Shown in pieces: positions 53,756-63,989 of a DNA stretch of 64,000 bases. A program made the position numbers and the translations under genes. The notes under the pieces were generated by a model that worked only from the letters and a program-made list of their open reading frames with translations, made no database searches and was not told the DNA's origin. Origin of the DNA: Isosphaeraceae bacterium EP7 (lineage in GTDB: Bacteria; Planctomycetota; Planctomycetia; Isosphaerales; Isosphaeraceae); NCBI GenBank assembly GCA_038400315.1, contig CP151667.1, positions 6,087,174 to 6,151,173 on the forward strand, read 5' to 3'. Position 1 is the stretch's first letter, and the number at the start of each line of letters is the position of its first letter.

Positions 53756-54847
53756 ATGACCGCCGAAACTCCGCTGCAGACACCCCTCCACGCCTGGCAC
53801 AAGGCCCACGGGGGCAGGCTCGTCGAGTTCGGCGGCTGGTCGATGCCAGTCCAGTACACCACCATCGTCGACGAGCACAACGCTGTCCGCAGGCACGCCG
53901 GCCTGTTTGACATCGGCCACATGGGCCGGCTCCGGTTCCGAGGGCCCGACGCCCTCGCCTGGGTCGAGCGGCTCACGACCAATCACGTCGCGAAGCTTTC
54001 CGTCGGCCAGATCCAGTACAGCCTGATGGCCAACGAAGCGGGCGGCCTGGTCGACGACGTGCTCGTCTACTCCATGCCCGACGGCCTGGCGATGGTCTGC
54101 AACGCCTCCAACCGGGCCAAGGTCATCGAGCAGTTCGAGTCCTCTAAGCAGGGCCTCAACGCGCAGCTGATCGACGACACCCCGACCACCTCGATGATCG
54201 CCGTGCAGGGGCCGGCGGCCGTCGGCCTCGCGCAAACGGTCTTCCAGGGGGCCGACCTGGAGGCCCTCAAATATTACTGGGCCACCGACGGCCGGGTGCT
54301 GGGTCAGCCCGCGGTCGCCAGCCGGACCGGATACACCGGCGAGGACGGCATCGAGCTCGTCGTCCCCGCCTCGATCGCCATGGCCACCTGGGAGGCCCTG
54401 ATCGCGGCCGGGGCCATCCCCTGCGGTCTCGGCGCACGCGACACGCTGCGGTTCGAAGCGGGCATGCCCCTGTATGGCCACGAGATGGACGAGACGGTCA
54501 ACCCTTACGCCGCCGGCCTGGGCTGGGCGGTGAAGCTGAAGAAGGGGCCGTTCATCGGCCGAGACGCGCTCGTCGGGTTCAAGGCCAACCCGGGCCGGAC
54601 CCGGGTGGGCCTGAGGCTCGACGGCAAGCGGATTGCCAGGCAAGGGTATGAGGTCAGCGACGGCGGTCGCACCGTCGGGGTTGTGACCTCGGGCTCGTTC
54701 CCGCCGACCATCAACGCCAGCCTGGCCATGGCGCTGATCGAGCCCGCCTTATCGGCCGTGGGCACACCCCTGACCGTGAACGTCCGCGGCAACCTCGAGA
54801 CGGCGACCGTCATCGCGCTCCCCTTCTATCGTCGCCCCGAAGCCTGA
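53756..54847 (+). CDS. gcvT: glycine cleavage system T protein (aminomethyltransferase)
   Basis: The T protein transfers the methylene group from the H protein's lipoyl arm to tetrahydrofolate and releases ammonia. The 363-residue sequence has LHAWHKAHGGRLVEFGGWSMPVQY, DIGHMGRLRFRGPDA, the folate-binding region (QGPAAVGL, GYTGEDGIELVV), and LRFEAGMPLYGHEMDET. The start at 53756 follows AGGAAGAGG. It opens the module gcvT-gcvH-gcvPA-gcvPB-lipoate ligase, all on one strand with short gaps except for a hairpin-containing gap after gcvH. No L-protein gene is in the window. Confidence 0.96.
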   Translation: MTAETPLQTPLHAWHKAHGGRLVEFGGWSMPVQYTTIVDEHNAVRRHAGLFDIGHMGRLRFRGPDALAWVERLTTNHVAKLSVGQIQYSLMANEAGGLVDDVLVYSMPDGLAMVCNASNRAKVIEQFESSKQGLNAQLIDDTPTTSMIAVQGPAAVGLAQTVFQGADLEALKYYWATDGRVLGQPAVASRTGYTGEDGIELVVPASIAMATWEALIAAGAIPCGLGARDTLRFEAGMPLYGHEMDETVNPYAAGLGWAVKLKKGPFIGRDALVGFKANPGRTRVGLRLDGKRIARQGYEVSDGGRTVGVVTSGSFPPTINASLAMALIEPALSAVGTPLTVNVRGNLETATVIALPFYRRPEA

Positions 54848-54906
54848 CGCCCACCCCTCCAGTTCCCCACTTCCCCAAGAACGCCAAGCCGGGACACCCG
54901 ACTCCA

Positions 54907-55293
54907 ATGGAACCGACCCGCTGCCTCTACACGCCGACCCACGAATGGGTGCACCTGGACGGCGACGTGGCCACCGTGGGCATCTCCAAGTTTGCCGTCG
55001 ACCAGCTCACCGACCTGATCCTGATCGACCTGCCCAAGGTTGGTGCGATGGTGACGCGTGGCAAGAGCTTTGGCGAGATCGAGAGCGTCAAGGCGGTCAG
55101 CGACATGTACGCCCCGGTCGACGGCGAAGTCGTCGAGGTCAACCCCGCCGTCGCCGCCGACGTCCAGCTCCTGGCCGCCGACCCCTACACCAAGGGCTGG
55201 CTCATCAAGGTCAAGCTCTCCGCCCCGCACCTGCCCGACGGCCTGCTCGACCACGCCGCCTACGAGAAGAAGGTGGCCGACGAGGCCCACTGA
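54907..55293 (+). CDS. gcvH: glycine cleavage system H protein
   Basis: The H protein carries the lipoyl swinging arm. The 128-residue product shows YTPTHEWVHLDGDVATVGIS, GKSFGEIESVKAVSDMYAPVDGEVVEVN with the lipoylated lysine at position 62, and the C-terminal GWLIKVKLS. It lies 59 bp after gcvT. A lipoate ligase gene at the end of the module would charge this lysine. Confidence 0.97.
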   Translation: MEPTRCLYTPTHEWVHLDGDVATVGISKFAVDQLTDLILIDLPKVGAMVTRGKSFGEIESVKAVSDMYAPVDGEVVEVNPAVAADVQLLAADPYTKGWLIKVKLSAPHLPDGLLDHAAYEKKVADEAH

Positions 55294-55317
55294 TCGGTCG
55301 ATTGGCGAGGGGAGCCG

Positions 55318-55344
55318 GGGGCGGCCCAGGTCCTGGGCCGCCCC
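55318..55344 (+). terminator. GC-rich hairpin between gcvH and gcvPA
   Basis: Perfect 13-base arms (55318-55330 and 55332-55344) flank one base. The sequence GATCTTGAGGTT follows without a T run. It could act as a terminator or attenuator separating gcvTH from gcvPA/PB. Confidence 0.6.
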
Positions 55345-55484
55345 GATCTTGAGGTTGATCTAGCCGATCGGGGCGACTTTTCCTAGGATACCCCGACCGC
55401 CCGCCACGATTTGTCGGGTCAAGTCACCTGGACTCCGCCCCCCGCATGGCCTCCCGGCTCGATGTCCGGGAGGGAATCTTTTCC

Positions 55485-56837
<1,353 letters not shown>

Positions 56838-56932
56838 GCCGACCACGCCGTCGCCGAGATGTCACCGGAACCAACCGGCCGCAAGGCACCGCCCGCCTGG
56901 GCCGCTCCGCGAACCGAGCGATCCGAAATCCC

Positions 56933-58444
56933 ATGTACAAGTTCCCCCACGTCCCGCTGCTCTTCGAGTCAAGCCGCACCGGTCGTTACACGGCGATCCT
57001 GCCGGGCTCCGACGTGCCCGAGGTGCCGCTCGACTCCCTGATCCCCGGCGAGCACCTGGCTGGCTCGGCCCCCCCGCTGCCCGAACTGGGCGAGCTGGAC
57101 GTGGTGCGGCACTACACCAACCTGTCGACCCGGAACATGTCCATCGACTCCAACTTCTACCCGCTGGGAAGTTGCACGATGAAGTACAACCCCAGGCGCA
57201 ACGAGCGCCTGGCGGGCATGACCGGGTTCTCGTCCATCCACCCCTACCAGGACGAGTCGACCCTGCAAGGGTTGCTTCAAATCCTCTTCGAGCTGCAAGA
57301 GCACCTCGCCGAGATCGCCGGCCTCGACGCCGTCAGCTTGCAGCCGGCCGCCGGGGCCCAGGGCGAGCTGGCCGCGTTGATGGTGGCCGCGGCCTATTTC
57401 CGCGACAAGGGCATGGCTCGCACCAAGGTGCTGGTGCCTGACAGCGCCCACGGCACCAATCCCGCCTCTGCCAACCTGGTCGGCTTCGAGGCCGTGACCA
57501 TCAAGAGCAACAGCAAGGGATTCGTCGACCTCGACGACTTCAAGGCGAAGCTCGACGACCAGGCCGCCGTGTTCATGATTACAAATCCGAATACGGTCGG
57601 GCTGTTCGACCCCCAGGTCGGGACGATCGCCGAGCTGCTCCACGAGCGCGGGGCCCTGCTCTACCTCGACGGCGCCAACATGAATGCGATCCTGGGTGCC
57701 GTGCGGCCGGGGGACATGGGGGTGGACCTCATGCACTACAACCCACACAAGACGTTCTCGGGGCCGCACGGCGGAGGTGGCCCCGGGGCCGGCCCGATCG
57801 CCGTGCGAGAGCACCTGGCCCCCTACCTTCCCGCCCCGATGGTGGCCCGCGACGGCGACCGCTACCGGCTGGACCACGACCGGCCCAAATCGATCGGCCG
57901 GGTCCGGGCCTTCTTCGGCAATACGGGCGTGCTGTTCCGGGCCTACTGCTACATCAGGAGCCAGGGGCCAGACGGCCTGAAGGCGGTCAGCGAGCACGCG
58001 GTCCTGAATGCAAATTACCTGATGTCACTGGTCCGACACGTCTATCCCGTCCCCTACGGCGACCGCTGCATGCACGAGTTCGTCGCCTCGGCACGCGGCC
58101 TGGCACGCGAGAAGGGCATCCGGGCCATGGACGTGGGCAAGGGGCTCATCGACCGCAACTACCACGCCCCCACGGTCTACTTCCCCCTGATCGTGCCCGA
58201 AGCCCTGATGATCGAACCGACTGAGACGGAGAGCCGCGAGACGCTCGAGGATTTCGCCAGGGTCCTGCTCGAGATCGCCGAGGGCGACCCCGCGTCGCTA
58301 CACGAGGCGCCCCACACGACCCCCATCAGTCGGCCCGACGAGGTTGCCGCCGCGCGGACGCCCATCCTCCGCTGGACACCGCCCGCGCCGGCCGCCGCCG
58401 ACGGCCAGGCCCTGCAGGGGCGTCCGGTGCCCGCCGGCCGCTGA
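56933..58444 (+). CDS. gcvPB: glycine dehydrogenase (decarboxylating) subunit 2
   Basis: This is the PLP-carrying half of the split P protein, 503 residues. It shows STRNMSIDSNFYPLGSCTMKYNP, QPAAGAQGELAALMVAAAYF, DSAHGTNPASANLVGF, and NPHKTFSGPHGGGGPGAGPI with the PLP lysine at 273. The C-terminal 40 residues (TPISRPDEVAAARTPILRWTPPAP) are longer than minimal homologues. It starts 95 bp after gcvPA. Confidence 0.96.
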   Translation: MYKFPHVPLLFESSRTGRYTAILPGSDVPEVPLDSLIPGEHLAGSAPPLPELGELDVVRHYTNLSTRNMSIDSNFYPLGSCTMKYNPRRNERLAGMTGFSSIHPYQDESTLQGLLQILFELQEHLAEIAGLDAVSLQPAAGAQGELAALMVAAAYFRDKGMARTKVLVPDSAHGTNPASANLVGFEAVTIKSNSKGFVDLDDFKAKLDDQAAVFMITNPNTVGLFDPQVGTIAELLHERGALLYLDGANMNAILGAVRPGDMGVDLMHYNPHKTFSGPHGGGGPGAGPIAVREHLAPYLPAPMVARDGDRYRLDHDRPKSIGRVRAFFGNTGVLFRAYCYIRSQGPDGLKAVSEHAVLNANYLMSLVRHVYPVPYGDRCMHEFVASARGLAREKGIRAMDVGKGLIDRNYHAPTVYFPLIVPEALMIEPTETESRETLEDFARVLLEIAEGDPASLHEAPHTTPISRPDEVAAARTPILRWTPPAPAAADGQALQGRPVPAGR

Positions 58445-58481
58445 ACTCACGAGATCCCGAACGCGACCGGGGCTGCCGACC

Positions 58482-59237
58482 ATGAACTGCCGGATCTTGC
58501 CCCACCAGTTCGGCGACGGCCCCGGTCAGATGGCCCTGGATGAGGCGCTGCTCGACTCGGTCGGCGCCGCGCCCGAGTCGGCCGTCCTGCGCACCTACGG
58601 CTGGACGAGGCCGACCCTGAGCCTCGGCTATTTCCAGCCCGCTGAGCTGGCGGACGACGCCCGCTGGTCCGACCTGGAACTCGTCAGGCGGCCCACCGGT
58701 GGCGGGGCCCTGCTGCATCACCACGAGGTGACGTACGCGGTGGTTCTCCCCTCCACCCATCGACTCGCCAGGCGCGGGCCCGAACTCTATCGGGCGGCGC
58801 ACGCCGCCATCGCGTGCGTGCTGTCCGAGCTCGGGGCCCCTGCGTCCAGGCGGGGCGAGCCGGGATCGGGGCCGCAGTCCGAGCCGCTCGGCACTGCCAA
58901 GCCGTTCCTCTGCTTCGCCGATCGCGACGCCGAGGATCTCGTCTTGCTCGGCCACAAGCTCGTCGGCAGCGCCCAGCGCCGTCGGGTCGGCGCACTGCTC
59001 CAGCACGGCTCACTCCTGCTGTCCCGGTCCCCGTTCGCCCCCGAGCTGCCCGGCCTGGCCGAACTTGCCTCGCTCAACGCCGAAGCCGTCGACTGGCACG
59101 GCCGGATCACCGCCGCGATCGCCGAGGCACTCGAACTGGACCCGGCACCCGGCTCGGCCACCCCCGACGAGCTGCGGGATGCCGAACGGCTGCAACGCGA
59201 GGTCTATCGAACCGATCGGTGGACACGTAAACGCTAA
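58482..59237 (+). CDS. lipoate-protein ligase A family protein
   Basis: The 251-residue BPL/LplA/LipB-fold protein begins MNCRILPHQFGDGPGQMALDEALL and contains the lipoate-pocket motif RRPTGGGALLHHHEVTYAVVLP and the conserved lysine in LLGHKLVGSAQRR. LplA-type ligases activate free lipoate with ATP and transfer it to lysines on proteins such as GcvH; LipL-type transferases share this fold. Its position 37 bp after gcvPB strongly suggests that GcvH is the target. The longer upstream frame is Arg/Pro-rich and rejected. Confidence 0.9.
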   Translation: MNCRILPHQFGDGPGQMALDEALLDSVGAAPESAVLRTYGWTRPTLSLGYFQPAELADDARWSDLELVRRPTGGGALLHHHEVTYAVVLPSTHRLARRGPELYRAAHAAIACVLSELGAPASRRGEPGSGPQSEPLGTAKPFLCFADRDAEDLVLLGHKLVGSAQRRRVGALLQHGSLLLSRSPFAPELPGLAELASLNAEAVDWHGRITAAIAEALELDPAPGSATPDELRDAERLQREVYRTDRWTRKR

Positions 59238-59680
59238 TCCATATCGTCTCAAATCACCCTCAATTGAGCGTAACTTAATCCTTATTTAAGCCTGGCCCAT
59301 GAGGAACTTTCTCGATTTTTCCGGGGAATGCTAATTTTCTGGACACTGAGCGGCTGATCTTATAATGATAGAGACTGGGGCTGGGCGAAGATCCGTCCCA
59401 TCGGATCTGACCCATCCGGCCTCTTCGAGATCCTGCCCTTCGTTCCGAGTCTCCGTTTAATCTGTGCATGCGTGTGCGATCTCGGGCGTCTACTCCTCGA
59501 GGAGGGCGCCAACCGACGACTCGTCCGATGATGATCCGTTCAACGCCGCATCTTGCCCGTCCGACTCCCTATCTCGATTTCGGCCTCCATTTAGTCATCC
59601 CGGGCGTTGATCGTCTTCAGGACAACGCGGTGGTCCCCTGGCTCGAAGTGGTTGACCCTAACAAGGTCGGGACGGTGCAC
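59238..59680 (+). other. intergenic leader upstream of the FHA gene
   Basis: This 443-bp stretch has no gene. The first part is AT-rich and carries a candidate promoter (59340-59366). The rest would be a leader of about 300 nt. Confidence 0.55.
59340..59366 (+). promoter_or_regulatory. candidate promoter for the FHA gene
   Basis: TGGACA (59340-59345), a 15-nt spacer and a perfect TATAAT (59361-59366) lie in an AT-rich patch. The spacer is short, so the -35 assignment is uncertain. Confidence 0.5.
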
Positions 59681-60568
59681 ATGAAGGTTCAGCTCATCGT
59701 GGTTCAGGGAAAGCCTGAAGGGAAGACGATTCCCCTGGCGGGCCCGACATTCCGTATCGGCCGCGGCGATACGTGCCACCTGCGACCCAGCAATGAGCTG
59801 GTCAGCCGGGAGCACGCCGAGTTCGCGGTCAAGGGAGATCGCGTCACGGTCCGCGACATGGGCAGTCGCAATGGCACCCTCGTCAACGGCAAGGTGATCG
59901 CCACCGAGGTCAACCTGAAGGATAATGACACGGTCACGGTGGGCAACCTCACCTTCGCCGTCTCGATCCAGCAAGACGCCAAGGCGTCCGCCGCCGCCCC
60001 CGCTGCTGCCCCCGCGGGCAAGGCCAAGGCGATCCGCTCCCTCGACGACGTGGCGTCCGACGACATCGACTCGTGGCTCGTCGGAGACTCGGCCAACGGC
60101 ATCCCCACCAGCCCCGCGGAGGTCTATCGCGGCGAGACGCTGACGATCGACTCCTTCAAGGCTTCCGAGAAGCCCCAGGCCAAGCCCGCGGCGGCCGCCC
60201 CGGCTCCCCCTCCCGTCGCGGCCAAGCCCGCGCCCGTCCCTCCCAAGCCCGCGCCGGCTCCGCCGAAACCCGCTCCGGCCCCCGTCGCCAAGGTCAAGGT
60301 TGAGGAAGAGGAGGAGACGCCCGTCGACGATGAGATCGTCGACGAATACGTCGAGGAAAATCAGGACGAGGAGGAGGAGGAAGACGACGACGACGCCTCG
60401 CCCGATGAGGAGTTCGTCGACACGTCCAACCCCTTCTATGTCCCCAAGAAGAAGGCGGGCGAGGCGGATGCCGCTCCCGCGTCCAAGCAGATGCACGGCG
60501 ACACGGCCACCGCCGCAAACGACATCCTTCGCAAGATGATGGAACGCCGGCGCGCCTCGAAGTCCTGA
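59681..60568 (+). CDS. FHA-domain protein with acidic low-complexity tail
   Basis: The 295-residue protein has an N-terminal FHA domain (about 1-95) that would bind phosphothreonine: IPLAGPTFRIGRGDTCHLRP, LVSREHAEF, DMGSRNGTLVNG. It is followed by a Pro/Ala/Lys-rich linker (about 165-210) and a very acidic stretch (about 215-255), then a basic C terminus. The start at 59681 (MKVQLIVVQGKPEGKTIPL) is typical of planctomycete FHA proteins; an in-frame ATG at 59468 would add 71 atypical residues. The partner is unknown; Ser/Thr kinases are abundant in this phylum. Confidence 0.85.
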   Translation: MKVQLIVVQGKPEGKTIPLAGPTFRIGRGDTCHLRPSNELVSREHAEFAVKGDRVTVRDMGSRNGTLVNGKVIATEVNLKDNDTVTVGNLTFAVSIQQDAKASAAAPAAAPAGKAKAIRSLDDVASDDIDSWLVGDSANGIPTSPAEVYRGETLTIDSFKASEKPQAKPAAAAPAPPPVAAKPAPVPPKPAPAPPKPAPAPVAKVKVEEEEETPVDDEIVDEYVEENQDEEEEEDDDDASPDEEFVDTSNPFYVPKKKAGEADAAPASKQMHGDTATAANDILRKMMERRRASKS

Positions 60569-60620
60569 CCCGGACCATTGACGGCGACGCCCGAGAACCA
60601 CCGCGAACCACGCCCCACGG

Positions 60621-60650
60621 GCCCGGCGAGGCATGCACCCTTCGCCGGGC
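60621..60650 (+). terminator. terminator after the FHA gene
   Basis: GCCCGGCGA (60621-60629) pairs with TCGCCGGGC (60642-60650) across a 12-nt loop, followed by TCGCGTTGTTTTCG. It lies 52 bp after the FHA stop and 32 bp before the next start. Confidence 0.55.
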
Positions 60651-60681
60651 TCGCGTTGTTTTCGAAGAGGATCACGCCCAA

Positions 60682-61671
60682 GTGACCAACGCCGACGACC
60701 TCGACGACGCGGGCCCCATCCTCGACGCCCTGCTCGACCGGCTGGAGACGGCCATCCTCGGCCAGCGGCCCTTGCTGGAACGGCTGGTCGTCGCCCTTCT
60801 GGCCGGCGGCCATGTGCTCATCGAGGGGGTGCCCGGCCTGGCCAAGACCCGGGCCGTGCGCACCCTGGCCGATGCGCTTGACCTCTCCTTCAGGCGGATC
60901 CAGTTCACCCCCGACCTGCTGCCGGCCGACCTCACCGGCACGCAAATCTACCGGCCGGGGACCGCCACCTTCGACGTTCGGCCCGGCCCGATTGTCGCCG
61001 GGGTGCTGCTGGCCGACGAGATCAACCGGGCCCCGGCCAAGGTCCAGAGCGCCCTGCTCGAGGCCATGCAGGAGGGTCAGGTCACCATCGGCGACCAGAC
61101 CATCGTGCTGCCCGACCCCTTCTGGGTCCTGGCCACGCAGAACCCGGTCGAGCACGAGGGCACCTACCCCCTGCCCGAGGCCCAGCTCGACCGCTTCCTG
61201 ATGAAGCTCAAGGTGAACTATCCCCCGCGAGATGCCGAGTTGGCCATGCTCGACCTGCCCGGAATCGCCGGCCGGCGCGGGCTCGGGCACGTCGAGACGG
61301 CCTTGCCCAGGCTGGGTGCCGAAGGGGTGCGTGCCCTGAGGCGCCGCGCGGCCGCGATTCACGTCGCGCCGGAGATCAAGGCCTACATCGTGGACCTGGT
61401 CCGCGCCACCCGCGACCCGGCCGCTTACGGCCTGGACCTGGCCCCCCTGATCGAGCTGGGGGCCAGCCCCAGGGCCTCACTCGCCCTGCTCGCCTGCGCC
61501 CGGGCCAACGCCCTGCTCAGCGGCCGCGACTACGTCACCCCGCACGACGCCAAGACCCTGGCCCGGGACGTCCTCAGGCACCGGGTCGTCCCCAGCTTCG
61601 AGGCCGACGCCGAGGACCTCTCGGCCGACGACCTCATCTCGCGGGTCCTCGACCGGATCCCGATCCCCTGA
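60682..61671 (+). CDS. MoxR-family AAA ATPase
   Basis: The 329-residue ATPase is chaperone-like; family members often assist assembly or metal loading of protein complexes. Walker A is GVPGLAKT (about 49-56), Walker B LLADEINRAP, sensor region ATQNPVEHEGTYPLPEAQLDRF, and a C-terminal lid domain. The start is a GTG preceded by GAGG. No adjacent DUF58/VWA genes are visible, which is unusual, since MoxR genes often sit with them. It converges on msrB with a 7-bp gap. Confidence 0.92.
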   Translation: MTNADDLDDAGPILDALLDRLETAILGQRPLLERLVVALLAGGHVLIEGVPGLAKTRAVRTLADALDLSFRRIQFTPDLLPADLTGTQIYRPGTATFDVRPGPIVAGVLLADEINRAPAKVQSALLEAMQEGQVTIGDQTIVLPDPFWVLATQNPVEHEGTYPLPEAQLDRFLMKLKVNYPPRDAELAMLDLPGIAGRRGLGHVETALPRLGAEGVRALRRRAAAIHVAPEIKAYIVDLVRATRDPAAYGLDLAPLIELGASPRASLALLACARANALLSGRDYVTPHDAKTLARDVLRHRVVPSFEADAEDLSADDLISRVLDRIPIP

Positions 61672-61678
61672 GCCCGGC

Positions 61679-62080
61679 TCAGGGCTTCGACGGGTCCAGC
61701 TCGACCGACGCCGAGTTGATGCAGTACCTCAGGCCCGTCGTCGGCGGCCCGTCGGGGAAGACGTGCCCCAGGTGGCCGCCGCAGCGCGAGCAGGTCACCT
61801 CGGTCCGGACCATCCCGTGGGTCGTGTCACGGTGCTCGTCCACGTTCGACTCGACCTTCGCACGGTCGAAGCTCGGCCAGCCGCAGCCCGAGTCGAACTT
61901 CGCCACGGAATCGAACAGCTCCAGGCCGCATCCCGCGCAGCGGTAGGTCCCTTCGCCTTTCGCGTCCCAGTACTTCCCAGAAAAGGCCCGCTCGGTCCCC
62001 TTCTGCCGCAGGACCTGGAACTGCTCGGGCGTCAATTCCGACCGCCATTCCGCGTCGCTCTTGGTGATCTTCTCGGACAT
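61679..62080 (-). CDS. msrB: peptide-methionine (R)-S-oxide reductase
   Basis: MsrB repairs oxidised methionine in proteins. The 133-residue enzyme has two zinc CxxC pairs (Cys48/51 and Cys97/100), the GCGWPSF motif with Cys66, [10 protein letters not shown], and the catalytic Cys120 in RYCINSAS. No signal peptide is present, so it is cytoplasmic. It is convergent with the MoxR gene. Confidence 0.96.
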   Translation of the reverse strand: MSEKITKSDAEWRSELTPEQFQVLRQKGTERAFSGKYWDAKGEGTYRCAGCGLELFDSVAKFDSGCGWPSFDRAKVESNVDEHRDTTHGMVRTEVTCSRCGGHLGHVFPDGPPTTGLRYCINSASVELDPSKP

Positions 62081-62149
62081 CGGCGACTCCCTCCCGTCGG
62101 TTCGTCTTCAAGCCCGGCTATTGTAGACGATGCCCGGCAATGTCCACGA

Positions 62150-62539
62150 TCAGGATGCCCGGATGATCCCCCTGGCCAGGCAGATGACCTCCAGCCCCTC
62201 GGCATGGTCGACGTGAGTCATGGCCGGCGGGCAGAATTCGGCCTGCGAGCTGGACGGGGTCGCCGCGCGAATGTCGTTGACCAGCTCCCGCAGCTCGTGG
62301 CGGATCCGGTCCACCTCATCGAATCCCCCGGCGAGCAGGCGCCGATAGGTCACCCGGATCAGGGTCGGCCCGTCGGGCACCTGGATCAGCTCGATGCCCG
62401 GGAACGGCATGGCCCAACCCTCGGCGGGCAGCCCGGCGGAAAGCCGGTCGAACTCGGGGCCGATCTCAGCCTCGCGCGGGGTCACCTCGTCGCGGAAGAG
62501 GTCGAGCACGCCGTTGGGCGTCGGGTTATCCAGCGGCAC
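62150..62539 (-). CDS. conserved-looking hypothetical protein
   Basis: The 129-residue soluble protein has an N-terminal acidic region (GVLDLFRDEVTPREAEIG), a central beta-rich part (FPGIELIQVPDGPTLIRVTYRRLL) and helical EVDRIRHELRELVNDI. It ends with HVDHAEGLEVICLARG. No family or catalytic motif is recognised. It lies upstream of msrB on the same strand (69-bp gap). Confidence 0.6.
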   Translation of the reverse strand: MPLDNPTPNGVLDLFRDEVTPREAEIGPEFDRLSAGLPAEGWAMPFPGIELIQVPDGPTLIRVTYRRLLAGGFDEVDRIRHELRELVNDIRAATPSSSQAEFCPPAMTHVDHAEGLEVICLARGIIRAS

Positions 62540-62679
62540 GGCGGAGCCTCCATCCTGTCCTGTGCGGATTCAAGTCAGTCGACGAGTTGAATCCGGGCAA
62601 TTCACATGCCGAGTCGGCACAAGGTCTGCAGGCCGATCGCGCCTGGCGACCCGATCATCTCACCGCCAGGCGACCATTC

Positions 62680-63081
62680 ATGGGCACTACGCTAAGTTCA
62701 AGGTCGAGGTCCGTCGGCAGGTGGATCTTTGGCATCCTGTTCATCCTCGCGGGCATCGGCCACTTCGCCCGCCCCGAGATGTACATGAAGATCATGCCGG
62801 ACTACCTGCCCTACCACCGCGAGCTGGTCCTGATCAGCGGCGCCTTCGAAAGCGCCCTCGGCCTGATGCTACTCATCCCGACCACCAGGCGGCTGGCGGC
62901 CTGGGGACTCATCGCGCTGCTCATCGCGATCTTCCCCGCGAATCTCGATATGTTCCTCCACCCCGAGAAATCGGGCCTCTCGCCGGTCGCCCTGGCCATC
63001 AGGCTGCCGATCCAGGGGCTGCTCATCCTCTGGGCCTGGGCGTATACCGGGCCGGAACGGCCGACCGACGATCGACCCTGA
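62680..63081 (+). CDS. DoxX-like small membrane protein
   Basis: The 133-residue protein has four hydrophobic segments and the DoxX-type motif GILFILAGIGHFARPEMYMKIMPDYLP, as well as GAFESALGLMLLIP. DoxX-family proteins have poorly defined roles, some in membrane redox or quinone-linked processes. The start at 62680 is chosen as the ATG nearest the first span; an in-frame upstream start at 62587 would add 31 residues without hydrophobic character. Confidence 0.85.
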   Translation: MGTTLSSRSRSVGRWIFGILFILAGIGHFARPEMYMKIMPDYLPYHRELVLISGAFESALGLMLLIPTTRRLAAWGLIALLIAIFPANLDMFLHPEKSGLSPVALAIRLPIQGLLILWAWAYTGPERPTDDRP

Positions 63082-63200
63082 GCGTCGCAAGGCGCAGGCC
63101 CCCGAATCGGCCGGGTCGCCGGGCCCGTTCCCCGTCACGGGTTGACACCCGATGCTAAGATGAGGATGTGAACCCTTCCCGTTGCCAGTCGGGGCCTGAC

Positions 63201-63989
63201 ATGTTGCTGTCCGTGAGAGTGACCGCGGCCTACAACCTTGGCGCCGAGACCTTCCTCAGCCTGATGATCGAGCCTCCCCTGATCGGGACCTCGTATCGGG
63301 TGATCACGGAGTCGTTCTCGACCTCGCCGACGCTCTCGTGCGACATCCGCAGGGACCTGTACGGCAACATCCAGCGCCACGTCGTGGCCCCCCCCGGCCA
63401 GTTCTCCTTCGAGTTCAAGGCGACGATCGACGCCACGCCCAACTTCGCCGTGCCGCTGGACGCGATCGAGCACCCGATCCAGTTCATCCCTCCCGAGGCG
63501 ATGACCTTCCTGATGCCCTCGCGCTACTGCCAGGCCGACCTCCTCACCCGGATGGCGCTCACCGAGTTCGGCGACCTCCCCCCGGGCGGCGCCAGGGTGC
63601 TCGGCATCGCCGAATGGGTCAGGCGCCACGTCGAGTACTGCTACGGCACGACCGACGCCCGGACCTCGGCCTTCGACACGGCGACCGAGCGGGTCGGGGT
63701 CTGCCGCGACTTCGCCCACCTGGTCATCGCCTTCTGCCGCGCGATGGGCATCCCGGCGCGTTACGTCTCGGGATACGCACTCGGCCTCGACCCGCCCGAC
63801 TTCCACGGCTTCGTCCAGGTCTATCTGGGCTATGCCTGGCATAACGTCGACGCCACCTTCGACAAGGTCCGCCCCGCCCTCGTCCCTATCGCCCTCGGCC
63901 GAGACGCCGCCGATGTGGCCATGACTACCACCTGGGTCCCGCACACCCTCCTGGAACAGACCGTCGAGGTCTCACAGATCGGCGACTGA
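63201..63989 (+). CDS. transglutaminase-like cysteine protease
   Basis: The 262-residue protein has the N-terminal bacterial transglutaminase-like beta domain (about 1-100) and the catalytic core with Cys168 (GVCRDFAHL), His202 (FHGFVQVY) and Asp217 (NVDATFD). The triad is complete. An ORF extension starting with GTG at 63168 is possible. Such proteins are proteases or peptide-modifying enzymes. The gene ends just before the window edge. Confidence 0.9.
   Translation: MLLSVRVTAAYNLGAETFLSLMIEPPLIGTSYRVITESFSTSPTLSCDIRRDLYGNIQRHVVAPPGQFSFEFKATIDATPNFAVPLDAIEHPIQFIPPEAMTFLMPSRYCQADLLTRMALTEFGDLPPGGARVLGIAEWVRRHVEYCYGTTDARTSAFDTATERVGVCRDFAHLVIAFCRAMGIPARYVSGYALGLDPPDFHGFVQVYLGYAWHNVDATFDKVRPALVPIALGRDAADVAMTTTWVPHTLLEQTVEVSQIGD

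Noticed and set aside
59468-59680. 71-residue N-terminal extension of the FHA protein
   Set aside because: It is Arg/Pro-rich and unlike planctomycete FHA proteins, which usually begin at the MKVQL-type start at 59681.
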